Origin: an uncultured Amylibacter sp.
GTDB lineage: Bacteria; Pseudomonadota; Alphaproteobacteria; Rhodobacterales; Rhodobacteraceae
Length of the DNA stretch: 18,414 bases
Assembly: GCA_937944065.1 (NCBI GenBank)
Contig: CALDZS010000256.1
Location: 1 to 18,414 of the forward strand
Direction of reading: 5' to 3'
The notes under the pieces are model-generated. The model did no database searches and was not told the DNA's origin. It saw only the letters and a list, made by a program, of their open reading frames with translations. Made by a program: the position numbers and the translations under genes. The stretch's first letter is position 1. Each line of letters starts with the position of its first letter. This document shows positions 5,695-13,506 of the stretch, piece after piece.

Positions 5695-6570
5695 GTGATT
5701 CTTAATTTCGGATCAATCAACATCGACAACGTCTACCGCGTCGCGCGGATGCCGCAAGCTGGCGAAACCATTGCGGCGCAGGACTATCAACAAGTTCTTG
5801 GTGGAAAAGGTATCAACCAAACCGTGGCTGCGCGGCGTGCAAACGGCGATGTATTTCATGTCGGACATGTTGGGCATGATGCATGGATATTGGATCAACT
5901 TTCGCTGGTTGGTGTAGATCAACGTCATATTACGCCCTTAGACGCGGCAACTGGCCATGCGATTATATTCGTCGATGATGCCGGCGAAAATGAAATCGTG
6001 ATCCACGCGGGTGCGAATTCCAGCTTTACCAAATCAGAATGCGCGGCTGTGCTAGCTCAGTTCGCTGGTCAGACTGTGTGGGTGGTTTTGCAAAACGAAA
6101 TTAACCTGTCAGTGGAAATTGCCCGGATGGCGTCACGGGCGGGTCACAAAGTTTGCTACAGTGCCGCACCGTTTGATGCAGATCACGCCCGCGCCATTTT
6201 GCCCTATGTTGATCTGTTGGCATTGAACGAGACAGAGATGGCAGAACTTCGTGGCTCCATTGACCAAGAAATCGCACAATTGGGGGTCGACATGGTTCTG
6301 GTGACTTTGGGTTCCAAGGGTGCCGAACTACATTTGGCAGATCGGACCTTACGTCAGTCCAGTTTCGCGGTGTCGCCTGTTGACACAACGGGTGCTGGTG
6401 ATACGTTTTTAGGATCGTTTATCGCACGGTTTGATCAAGGTGATACCGCGGAGAATGCGTTGCAATATGCCGCCGCTGCCGCCGCCATTCAAGTAACCCG
6501 TATGGGGGCTGCCCCGGCTATTCCAGACCGATCTGAAGTGTTGAAATTTATGCAGGAAAATTTGTCATGA
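5695..6570 (+). CDS. rbsK: Ribokinase (PfkB family)
   Basis: This enzyme phosphorylates D-ribose at O5 with ATP in the cytoplasm, sending ribose released from nucleosides to the pentose phosphate pathway or PRPP synthesis. From the GTG at 5695 the protein has 291 residues, close to the usual 300-310. Seen in order: the N-terminal GSINIDNVYRV (6-16), the sugar-binding signature GGKGINQ (36-42), the NETE motif (178-181) and the C-terminal PfkB signature DTTGAGDTF (230-238), with GAGD supplying the anion hole and catalytic Asp236. The GTG is preferred over the TTG at 5668 because a GGGTG stretch precedes it and the protein then begins directly at the first strand. Its stop overlaps the nucleoside hydrolase start (ATGA), so the two are translationally coupled. 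A pseudouridine or other nucleoside kinase is a less likely alternative. Confidence 0.88.
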   Translation: MILNFGSINIDNVYRVARMPQAGETIAAQDYQQVLGGKGINQTVAARRANGDVFHVGHVGHDAWILDQLSLVGVDQRHITPLDAATGHAIIFVDDAGENEIVIHAGANSSFTKSECAAVLAQFAGQTVWVVLQNEINLSVEIARMASRAGHKVCYSAAPFDADHARAILPYVDLLALNETEMAELRGSIDQEIAQLGVDMVLVTLGSKGAELHLADRTLRQSSFAVSPVDTTGAGDTFLGSFIARFDQGDTAENALQYAAAAAAIQVTRMGAAPAIPDRSEVLKFMQENLS

Positions 6571-7493
6571 CCCGTTCGAAAATAATCATTGATACGGATC
6601 CCGGCATCGATGATGCGATGGCGATATTTTATGCTGGGCTTTGCGACAAGTTGGATTTGATCGCCATGACGACGGTATTTGGCAATGTGACGGCAGAAAT
6701 TGCGACACGCAATGCATTGGTGCTGGCCGAAACAATGAGGCAGGTTATTCCCGTGGCGCGCGGCGCAGCCACCCCGTTGGTGCAAACGCCAAATCATGTG
6801 TCCGATCATGTGCACGGGGTTGAAGGTTTTGGCGATATGCCAGCACAGACGCCCAAGGGTTCGGCGCTGGATGTGCCTGTTCCTGAATATCTGTGTCAGA
6901 TGATCAACGATCATCCAGGTGAGATTATTTTATGCCCTGTTGGGCCCCTGACAAACATCGCGTTGGCGTTGCGTCTTGATCCAAGCATCGCAACAAAGGT
7001 TAAGGCGGTCGTGATCATGGGCGGCGGACTGCATTCAGGTGGGAATGTCAGCGATTACGCAGAGGCTAACATTTGGAATGACCCTCACGCAGCCGACGAA
7101 GTTTTCGCCGCGGACTGGGAAGTGGTGATGATTGGACTGGATGTTACGCAAAAAGTTGTGTGCCCCCATTCTGATTTCACAGCAATGCTAGGCGATGCAC
7201 CAATCATTGGTGACTTCTTGGCTCAAGCTACTGATTTTTATATTAAATTCTATCAAGATGAAGTCGGTGTCGATGGCTGCCAAATGCACGATCCCACTGC
7301 GGTCATAGCGACAATCTATCCCGAATTGTTCAAATATGAACATCATCCGATTGAAGTTTGCACAGATGAGGATAGAATTGGTGAAACGCGAATAAGCAAC
7401 GATAAGAGTCGGCGCTTGGCCAAAGTTGCGGTAGATGTGGATATCGCAGCTGTTAAAAAGATTTTCTTTGATACGATCAAAACTGGATTTTAG
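6567..7493 (+). CDS. Inosine/uridine-preferring nucleoside hydrolase
   Basis: This cytoplasmic enzyme hydrolyses the N-glycosidic bond of ribonucleosides to free base and ribose. The 308-residue product has the family's standard length. It carries the calcium-binding aspartate cluster DTDPGIDDAMAI at residues 9-20, the VGPLTN loop (125-130), MGGG (151-154), the EANIWNDPHAAD segment (166-177) and the catalytic-type histidine in MHDPTAV (His241-Asp242). The ATGA overlap with ribokinase makes a kinase-hydrolase pair in which the ribose product is phosphorylated at once. The stop codon runs directly into the GGAGG ribosome-binding site of the next gene. Base preference (purine, pyrimidine or broad) cannot be told from the sequence. 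Confidence 0.92.
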   Translation: MTRSKIIIDTDPGIDDAMAIFYAGLCDKLDLIAMTTVFGNVTAEIATRNALVLAETMRQVIPVARGAATPLVQTPNHVSDHVHGVEGFGDMPAQTPKGSALDVPVPEYLCQMINDHPGEIILCPVGPLTNIALALRLDPSIATKVKAVVIMGGGLHSGGNVSDYAEANIWNDPHAADEVFAADWEVVMIGLDVTQKVVCPHSDFTAMLGDAPIIGDFLAQATDFYIKFYQDEVGVDGCQMHDPTAVIATIYPELFKYEHHPIEVCTDEDRIGETRISNDKSRRLAKVAVDVDIAAVKKIFFDTIKTGF

Positions 7494-7501
7494 GAGGCAC
7501 C

Positions 7502-8335
7502 ATGGCAGAGTTTGAAATATTAGCGATTGGATTGGACGACCCTGATGCGCCAGCGCGTTTTGCAAAATCGCTTCGCGAAACGGGGTTTGCAATTCTAAAA
7601 GACCACACGATCAGCGCGGAAGAAATCGACCGCATGTATGGTGTGTGGACTGATTTTTTTGAAAGCGGCAAGGGGCCAGATTTTGCGGTGAAGCCTGGCG
7701 AGTCTAATGGATATTTCGGGTATAAATCTGAAAATGCCAAAGGTGCGGCGGCAAAGGATTTGAAAGAATTCTTTCATGCTTACGAAAACAAAGAGGTTCC
7801 AAAGTCGACAGAGACAGAGACGCGCGCGTTTCAATCCAAATTGATAGCTATGGGATCGACGCTACTGGATTGGTTGGATGACGAGTCGCCAGATGATCTG
7901 GAATTCTCTGAACCTTTGTCAAAGATGATTGAAGGCAGCGATATGAGCCTGCTGCGTATTATTCACTATCCGCCTTTGCCTGATAATGTCGAAGCAGACG
8001 AGGTGCGTGCGGCCGCGCACGAAGACATCAACCTGATTACATTGCTGGTAACGGGCACTGAACCGGGTCTGCAAGCGCAAGATGTGCATGGCACTTGGCA
8101 TGATGTGCCGTGTTTGCCAGGTTATATCACAGTTAACTCTGGCGACATGTTGGCGATGGCCAGCAAAGGGCATTACCCCTCGACGCCGCACCGGGTTATC
8201 AACCCGCCGAAGCAAGAAAACAGATCACGCTATTCGATGCCATTGTTCGTGCATCCTCGCCCTGACGTCAGATTAGATAAAATGACAGCAGGCGAATTTT
8301 TGGACGAACGATTGAAGGAAATTGGATTGAAATAA
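7502..8335 (+). CDS. 2-oxoglutarate/Fe(II) oxygenase, isopenicillin-N-synthase-like
   Basis: This is a non-haem iron oxygenase of 277 residues. It has a DIOX_N-type N-terminal region (about 4-110) and a double-stranded beta-helix core. The facial triad is visible as His173-x-Asp175 (AAHEDINLITLL) and His230 (STPHRVINP), and the 2-oxoglutarate carboxylate motif as Arg243-x-Ser245 (RYSMPLF). All catalytic residues are therefore intact. The ATG at 7502 follows a strong GGAGG four bases upstream, and the gene lies eight bases after the nucleoside hydrolase stop. It is within the salvage operon, before the transporter genes. This suggests, but does not prove, oxidation of a nucleobase, nucleoside or modified base, since relatives include thymine-7-hydroxylase-like enzymes. 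Other IPNS-type enzymes act on many small molecules, so the substrate is open. Confidence 0.85.
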   Translation: MAEFEILAIGLDDPDAPARFAKSLRETGFAILKDHTISAEEIDRMYGVWTDFFESGKGPDFAVKPGESNGYFGYKSENAKGAAAKDLKEFFHAYENKEVPKSTETETRAFQSKLIAMGSTLLDWLDDESPDDLEFSEPLSKMIEGSDMSLLRIIHYPPLPDNVEADEVRAAAHEDINLITLLVTGTEPGLQAQDVHGTWHDVPCLPGYITVNSGDMLAMASKGHYPSTPHRVINPPKQENRSRYSMPLFVHPRPDVRLDKMTAGEFLDERLKEIGLK

Positions 8336-8397
8336 ACGGCAGGCGCTGTTGGCTGCTGTGAATAAATGTGCACACGCACACAACTTGGGAGAATAAG

Positions 8398-9399
8398 ATG
8401 AGAAAACTGTATATGGTTTTTGCGGCGACAATCATGGCAATGGTTGCATCCGTGGCTTCGGCTGAAGATTTTAAACCTGCTGTCATTTATGACATGGGCG
8501 GCAAATTCGATAAATCGTTTAACGAAGGTGTTTATAACGGCATCAAACGTTTCACTGACGAGACTGGTATCGAGGTGATGGAATTCGAAGTTACCAACGA
8601 AGCACAGCGCGAACAAGCAATGGCGCGTATGGTTCAACGTGGTGCGACATTGGTACTGGGCGTTGGATTTGCACAAGCGGATGCGATTGACAAGGTTGCT
8701 GCGGCGAACCCTGACAAAATGTTCTCGATCATCGACGTGAACTGGTTGGATCGCCCGAACCTACGTCAGTATTCTTTTAAAGAAGAAGAAGGGTCTTACC
8801 TTGTTGGTATGGCGGCAGCAATGGCGTCTAAAACTGGCACAGTTGGTTTCATCGGTGGAATGGACATTCCGTTGATCCGTGCGTTTGCATGTGGATACGA
8901 GCAGGGTGCGAAAGCAGCCAATGCTGACATCAAGGTTTTGCAAAACATGACAGGTACTACACCTGCGGCGTGGAATGACCCTGCCAAAGGATCAGAACTG
9001 ACACAAAGCCAAATCGACCGTGGTGCTGATGTTGTATATCAAGCGGCTGGCGGTACAGGCACTGGTGTTATCCAGACGGCTGTTGACCAAGGTAAATTGG
9101 CCATTGGTGTGGACAGCAATCAAAACCACTTGGCACCAGGATCAATCCTGACATCGATGCTAAAACGTGTTGATGTTGCTGCGTACAACACAATGAAAGA
9201 CGGCATGACTGGCGCGTTCACCAATGGTGTTCAATCTCTGGGTCTGGCCGAAGACGGTGTTGGTTGGTCCTTGGACGAGCACAACAAAGATCTGATCACA
9301 GCGGACATGAAAGCAGCACTTGATGCAGCGTCTGCCAAAATCATCTCTGGCGAAATCGACGTACACGATTATCGTTCTGACAACACATGTAAAATGTAA
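8398..9399 (+). CDS. BMP-family nucleoside ABC transporter substrate-binding protein
   Basis: This periplasmic binding protein of the Bmp/PnrA family delivers nucleosides to an ABC importer. The 333-residue precursor has a signal peptide with a hydrophobic core at 6-19 and a likely signal peptidase I site after SVASA (residue 22). There is no lipobox cysteine, so it is soluble in the periplasm rather than a lipoprotein as in Gram-positive relatives. Family segments seen: YDMGGKFDKSFNEGVYNG (about 32-49), GVGFAQADAI, YSFKEEEGSYLVGM, GFIGGMDIPLIRAFACGYEQGA and NQNHLAPGSILTSM. The ATG at 8398 follows GGGAG; the extension to 8368 lacks a ribosome site and would bury the signal peptide. It is followed within 15-25 bases by the ATPase gene, which begins with a strong hairpin. 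Confidence 0.92.
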   Translation: MRKLYMVFAATIMAMVASVASAEDFKPAVIYDMGGKFDKSFNEGVYNGIKRFTDETGIEVMEFEVTNEAQREQAMARMVQRGATLVLGVGFAQADAIDKVAAANPDKMFSIIDVNWLDRPNLRQYSFKEEEGSYLVGMAAAMASKTGTVGFIGGMDIPLIRAFACGYEQGAKAANADIKVLQNMTGTTPAAWNDPAKGSELTQSQIDRGADVVYQAAGGTGTGVIQTAVDQGKLAIGVDSNQNHLAPGSILTSMLKRVDVAAYNTMKDGMTGAFTNGVQSLGLAEDGVGWSLDEHNKDLITADMKAALDAASAKIISGEIDVHDYRSDNTCKM

Positions 9400-9414
9400 G
9401 GTCATTTGACACTA

Positions 9415-10983
9415 ATGTCTGACATGACACAAAAAACGAGCGGCGATAGCGCCGCTCGTTACGTACTTGAATTACAGAATATTAGTAAATCGTTTGGCTT
9501 GGTTCAGGCGAACAAAGATATTGATTTACAGATAAAGCCCGGCACAATTCACGGAATTATTGGTGAAAATGGTGCTGGAAAATCCACCCTTATGAATATC
9601 CTTTATGGTCTGCACCGTGCAGATACGGGTCAGATGATGATCGACGGGGCTGAGACCAAGGTCAAGTCCAGCGCAGATGCGTTATCATTGGGCATCGGCA
9701 TGGTGCATCAACATTTCATGCTAATCCCTCGGTTTACGGTACTGGAAAATGTAATGCTTGGGTCCGAGGGTGGTGCGTTGTTAAACGCTGGGCGCGTGGC
9801 GACGGCGGCCAAGCTAGCGGAATTGGGAAAATCCTTTGACATGGAGGTTGATCCAGACGCCTTGGTCAGTGACCTGAATGTTGGAACCCGTCAACGGGTT
9901 GAGATTTTGAAGGCCCTAAAAAGTGGTGCCAAGATACTGATATTGGATGAACCAACGGGTGTTCTGACACCGCAAGAAGCGACACAGCTGTTTGAAATTC
10001 TTCACCGCCTGCGCGAAAGTGGTGTGACGATCTTGCTGATCACGCACAAGCTAGAAGAGATTATGGCGATCACTGACAATGTATCGATCATGCGGCGCGG
10101 TGAAATGGTTGGGCATCGCAAAACCAACGAGACAAATCCGCAAGAATTGGCCGAACTTATGGTAGGACGCAAAGTTCTGTTAAACGTTGAAAAGCCGACT
10201 GCAAAACCGACTGATGTAGCGCTGAGCGTGCGTAACCTTGGATGCATGTCCTCTGGCGGATACAAGATTTTAGACGATCTGAGCTTTGATGTGCGTGCGG
10301 GTGAAATTCTAGGCATCGCGGGGGTGTCTGGAAATGGGCAGACCCCTTTGATGGAAGTTCTGGCAGGCATGCGAGTACCCGACGAGGGTAGCTTTGATAT
10401 TCTTGGCAAAACGATCACTCCGAAATCGGTGATCACCCCGCGTCACATGCGCGAGAACCAGATCGGGCACATTCCAGAGGATCGCCATAAACATGGATTG
10501 GTCTTGTCACTTGAAGCGTATGAGAACATGGTTCTTGGGTTCCACAATTCTGACATTACGGGTGAGAAGCGGTTGATGGACAAGCAGCATATGCTGGACC
10601 ATTGTGCTGCAAAGATGGAACAATATGATATTCGCCCGCGCAATCCAAAACTGCTGGCCAGTAACTTTTCCGGTGGCAACCAGCAAAAGATCGTTGTGGC
10701 ACGAGAGATGCACCAGAACCCGAAATTGCTGATTGTCGGTGAACCCACGCGGGGCGTTGATGTCGGTGCGATCGAATTTATCCATAAAGAACTGATTGCA
10801 CTGCGCGATCAAGGCTGTGCGATCATTTTGGTCTCGGTCGAGTTGGACGAAATCATGGGGCTGTCTGATCGGATATTGGTGATGAATAAGGGGCAAGAAG
10901 TCGCCACCATTGATGGCGCAGAGGCAAGCGCGCAAAAACTGGGGCTGATGATGGCTGGTATTGCGGACGAGGCCGCGGCATGA
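9415..10983 (+). CDS. Nucleoside ABC transporter ATP-binding protein (two NBDs)
   Basis: This cytoplasmic ATPase of the RbsA/YufO type has two fused nucleotide-binding domains and energises nucleoside import. Numbered from ATG 9415 (522 residues), domain 1 has Walker A GENGAGKST (50-58), a signature LNVGTRQ (154-160), Walker B ILILDEP (174-180) and switch His211. Domain 2 has a degenerate Walker A GVSGNGQT (303-310, Gln in place of Lys), a full signature FSGGNQQ (418-424) and a Walker B with Gly before Glu (VGEPTRG, 441-447). The asymmetry is normal for this family. The start is uncertain: TTG 9406, ATG 9415 and ATG 9424 are all in frame, and none has an ideal ribosome site. About 17 residues before the first strand are extra, and they contain a perfect 11-bp hairpin. 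It overlaps the next gene by four bases (ATGA). Confidence 0.93.
   Translation: MSDMTQKTSGDSAARYVLELQNISKSFGLVQANKDIDLQIKPGTIHGIIGENGAGKSTLMNILYGLHRADTGQMMIDGAETKVKSSADALSLGIGMVHQHFMLIPRFTVLENVMLGSEGGALLNAGRVATAAKLAELGKSFDMEVDPDALVSDLNVGTRQRVEILKALKSGAKILILDEPTGVLTPQEATQLFEILHRLRESGVTILLITHKLEEIMAITDNVSIMRRGEMVGHRKTNETNPQELAELMVGRKVLLNVEKPTAKPTDVALSVRNLGCMSSGGYKILDDLSFDVRAGEILGIAGVSGNGQTPLMEVLAGMRVPDEGSFDILGKTITPKSVITPRHMRENQIGHIPEDRHKHGLVLSLEAYENMVLGFHNSDITGEKRLMDKQHMLDHCAAKMEQYDIRPRNPKLLASNFSGGNQQKIVVAREMHQNPKLLIVGEPTRGVDVGAIEFIHKELIALRDQGCAIILVSVELDEIMGLSDRILVMNKGQEVATIDGAEASAQKLGLMMAGIADEAAA
9435..9460 (+). promoter_or_regulatory. Strong hairpin within the first codons of the ATPase gene
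   Basis: AACGAGCGGCG (9435-9445) and CGCCGCTCGTT (9450-9460) pair perfectly over 11 bp around the loop ATAG. It begins 36 bases after the binding-protein stop codon and lies inside the ATPase reading frame. The + strand has only two T after the stem; the - strand has a run of six. In the operon mRNA it is best placed to protect the upstream binding-protein message from 3' decay and to reduce ATPase translation. Confidence 0.55.
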
Positions 10984-12077
10984 GCGTCGTAAAGCCATTG
11001 CCGCGGTGGGCAGATCTGATTTTCCTGCCGCTGATCAACCTATGTGTGGCATTCTTCATCTGTGGAATTGTTGTCTGGATGATCGGGGAAAACCCGTTCA
11101 CGGCCCTTGCTGTGATGATCAAAGGGGCGTTTGTTTACCCGGGTGGTCTTGGGTACACATTGTACTATACCACCAATTTCATCTTCACTGGTTTGGCCGT
11201 CGCCACCGCATTCCATGCAGGCCTGTTCAATATTGGCGGTGAAGGGCAGGCGTATGTCGGATCGTTGGGTATCTTGGCGGCAAGTTCGATGTTTGCACCG
11301 TTTATGCCCGCGCTCTTATTGGTTTTGCTTTGCATCGTTGGTTCTGCTTTGTTGGGTGCGCTTTGGGCGATGATCCCTGCTTATTTGCAGGCTAAACGTG
11401 GCAGTCACATCGTTATCACAACTATCATGTTTAACTTTTTGGCCTTCAGTCTGATGGGTTGGTTATTGGCTGGCCCACTGATTCAGCCCAATCAACAATC
11501 ACCACAATCCAGCCCGTTGCCCGAAGGTGCGCATATGCCTAAGGCGCAAGCGGTGTTGGATTGGTTTGGAGTGGGTATCGCGGACTCGTTGTTGAACATG
11601 TCATTTATTTTGGCATTGGTGGCGCTGGCCGTGTTTTGGGTTTTGATTTGGAAAACCAGACTAGGGTTTGAAATTAGAACGGTCGGGAAGAACCAAGATG
11701 CGGCGCTATATGCGGGCATCAACGTGTCAAAAATTATCATCATCACGATGATGGTGTCAGGCGGTTTTGCAGGGCTGCTGGCCGTAAACGAAGTGATGGG
11801 CGCGCAGCACCGCGTGGTGTTGAATTACACCGCTGGATATGGGTTCACTGGCATTGCCGTCGCACTGATGGGGCGCAACCATCCCGTCGGAATATTCTTT
11901 GCCAGCCTGCTGTTCGGTGCTTTGTTCCAAGGTGGAACTGAACTGGATTTTGAATTCACGTCGATTACGCGCGATATGGTGCTGTTGATCCAAGGTATGA
12001 TCATTCTGTTCTCAGGCGCGTTAGCATATATGTTCAGTCCAACCTTATCGCGCATCTTGTCACGAGGTGGGTCATGA
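10980..12077 (+). CDS. Nucleoside ABC transporter permease (first)
   Basis: This inner-membrane channel subunit of a BMP-type importer belongs to the BPD_transp_2 family. Its 365 residues carry about eight to ten hydrophobic segments, beginning with WADLIFLPLINLCVAFFICG near residues 10-29. The family loop FHAGLFNIGGEGQAYVGSLG (about 79-98) is intact, as is the C-terminal GFTGIAVALMGRNHPVGI segment that contacts the ATPase. ATG 10980 overlaps the ATPase stop (ATGA) and its own stop overlaps the second permease start in the same way, so ATPase and both permeases are translationally coupled. It resembles YufP in position and length and is longer than the second permease, as is typical. Confidence 0.92.
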   Translation: MSVVKPLPRWADLIFLPLINLCVAFFICGIVVWMIGENPFTALAVMIKGAFVYPGGLGYTLYYTTNFIFTGLAVATAFHAGLFNIGGEGQAYVGSLGILAASSMFAPFMPALLLVLLCIVGSALLGALWAMIPAYLQAKRGSHIVITTIMFNFLAFSLMGWLLAGPLIQPNQQSPQSSPLPEGAHMPKAQAVLDWFGVGIADSLLNMSFILALVALAVFWVLIWKTRLGFEIRTVGKNQDAALYAGINVSKIIIITMMVSGGFAGLLAVNEVMGAQHRVVLNYTAGYGFTGIAVALMGRNHPVGIFFASLLFGALFQGGTELDFEFTSITRDMVLLIQGMIILFSGALAYMFSPTLSRILSRGGS

Positions 12078-13042
12078 TCGATTTCTTTTATCAGGCTCTG
12101 TGGACGCTCGACGCGACTTTACGTGTGGCAACGCCGCTGATTTTGTGTGCTATGGCGGGGATATTTTCTGAGCGGTCTGGCATCGTTGATATTTCGCTAG
12201 AGGGTAAATTACTGTCAGGTGCATTCGTGGCGGCTGCGGTCACGGCGCTGACTGGCTCTGCATGGGTGGGATTGTTCGCAGCGATGGGCGCGTCTGTTGC
12301 GATGTCATTGTTGCATGGGTTCGCCTGCATCACGCATCGCGGTGACCAAGTCGTAAGTGGCTTAGCAATTAACATCCTCGCATCTGGTTTGACCGTGATA
12401 CTTGGTATCGCCCTGTTCAAACGCGGTGGGCAAACGCCGACACTCGCGGCTGACGAGCGGTTTCGTCCAATTGAACTTTGGCTGTCTGAGACGCTGAACG
12501 GGATACCTGTAATTGGTCCAATTTACAAAGAACTGATCAGCGGACATTCTTTACTGGTCTATGTGGCGCTTGCTTGTGTGCCATTGGCGGCGTTCATTTT
12601 ATATCGTACACGCTTTGGTCTGCGCCTGCGCGCTGTGGGTGAAGTGCCGATTGCAGTCGACAGTGCGGGGGTTTCCGTCGCCTGGCTGCGATATCGCGCG
12701 CTTATCATTGGCGGGCTTTTCTGCGGTATCGCGGGGGCGTATTTGTCGATCTCGCACGGCGCGAATTTCGTACGAGAGATGTCTGCGGGTAAAGGTTATA
12801 TTGCGTTGGCAGCGGTGATTTTTGGTAACTGGCGGCCTTGGCGCGCTTTTGGTGCGTGTTTGATGTTTGGCTTTTTGGACGCTATCACATCACGCATGCA
12901 AGGGGTCGACTTGCCTTTGATCGGTGAAATTCCAGGACAGTTGATGCTGGCGCTGCCCTATATCTTAACAATCCTGTTGCTGTCAGGCTTTATCGGGCGC
13001 CCAAGCCCACCATCGGCAATAGGCCAACCGTATCGTAAATAA
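12074..13042 (+). CDS. Nucleoside ABC transporter permease (second)
   Basis: This second inner-membrane channel subunit (YufQ type) forms a heterodimer with the preceding permease. Its 322 residues are strongly hydrophobic. The family pattern GIFSERSGIVDISLEGKLLSGA lies at about 29-50, with the conserved Glu of LEG. A further family segment, GAYLSISHGANFVREMSAGKGYIALAA, lies near 221-247. It starts in the ATGA overlap with the first permease and ends 20 bases before the cytidine deaminase start. With the binding protein and ATPase it completes the importer. Confidence 0.92.
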   Translation: MIDFFYQALWTLDATLRVATPLILCAMAGIFSERSGIVDISLEGKLLSGAFVAAAVTALTGSAWVGLFAAMGASVAMSLLHGFACITHRGDQVVSGLAINILASGLTVILGIALFKRGGQTPTLAADERFRPIELWLSETLNGIPVIGPIYKELISGHSLLVYVALACVPLAAFILYRTRFGLRLRAVGEVPIAVDSAGVSVAWLRYRALIIGGLFCGIAGAYLSISHGANFVREMSAGKGYIALAAVIFGNWRPWRAFGACLMFGFLDAITSRMQGVDLPLIGEIPGQLMLALPYILTILLLSGFIGRPSPPSAIGQPYRK

Positions 13043-13062
13043 ATTTGCCCGAAAGGCTCACT

Positions 13063-13461
13063 TTGGCATTAGATAAACAGATCATCGAAACGCTATTGGA
13101 CGCGGCGAAAAAGGCCATGGCACAGGCGCATGCACCATATTCAGATTTTGCGGTTGGTGCTGCGGTGATGTATGATGATGGTAGTATTGAGCTGGGCTGC
13201 AATGTTGAAAACGCGTCTTTTGGCGCTACGATGTGTGCCGAACGCACTGCAATCAATGCTGGTGTCGTGCGAGGTAAAACGAACCTAACGGCGATTTGTG
13301 TGACCAATATGACCGACACAATGATCACGCCGTGCGGCATCTGTCGACAAGTTATCTGGGAGTTTTCAAAAGACGCGCCTGTGATTTGTTCGAACAAAGA
13401 TGGCGCATACAAAATCTTAACGATAGCAGAACTGCTGCCACACGCTTTCGACTTAGACTAA
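13063..13461 (+). CDS. cdd: Cytidine deaminase
   Basis: This small tetrameric, zinc-dependent enzyme converts cytidine or deoxycytidine to uridine or deoxyuridine in the cytoplasm. From TTG 13063 the product is 132 residues, the normal length of this class. Zinc ligands Cys58, Cys91 and Cys94 and the catalytic proton shuttle Glu60 are present in MCAERTAI and PCGICRQ. Substrate-binding HAPYSDFAVGAA (23-34) and the NVENASFG stretch (47-54) are also intact. Start choice: AAGG lies six bases before the TTG at 13063, which gives MALDKQII; the alternative TTG at 13045 lacks a ribosome site. Imported cytidine would be turned into uridine here, a substrate for the nucleoside hydrolase upstream. The rare TTG start may keep its level low. 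Confidence 0.92.
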   Translation: MALDKQIIETLLDAAKKAMAQAHAPYSDFAVGAAVMYDDGSIELGCNVENASFGATMCAERTAINAGVVRGKTNLTAICVTNMTDTMITPCGICRQVIWEFSKDAPVICSNKDGAYKILTIAELLPHAFDLD

Positions 13462-13471
13462 CCAAAAACAA

Positions 13472-13484
13472 GGGCGCTGCGCCC
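13472..13484 (+). promoter_or_regulatory. GC-rich hairpin between cdd and the 5'-nucleotidase gene
   Basis: GGGCGC (13472-13477) and GCGCCC (13479-13484) form an odd palindrome around one T, folding realistically as a 4-bp stem with a five-base loop. It lies in the 45-base gap between the cdd stop and the 5'-nucleotidase ATG. No T-run follows, so an mRNA processing or stability element is more plausible than a terminator. Confidence 0.35.
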
Positions 13485-13506
13485 GCAACCAAACTGGAGA
13501 TACCTT

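Noticed and set aside
6489..6914. 141-codon frame on the - strand over ribokinase and nucleoside hydrolase
   Set aside because: It is antisense to two well-supported genes and rich in His and Arg, as expected for a shadow frame.
10002..10998. Frames of 101-163 codons on the - strand over the ABC ATPase
   Set aside because: They are antisense to motif-complete ATPase sequence and have no recognisable family or ribosome site.
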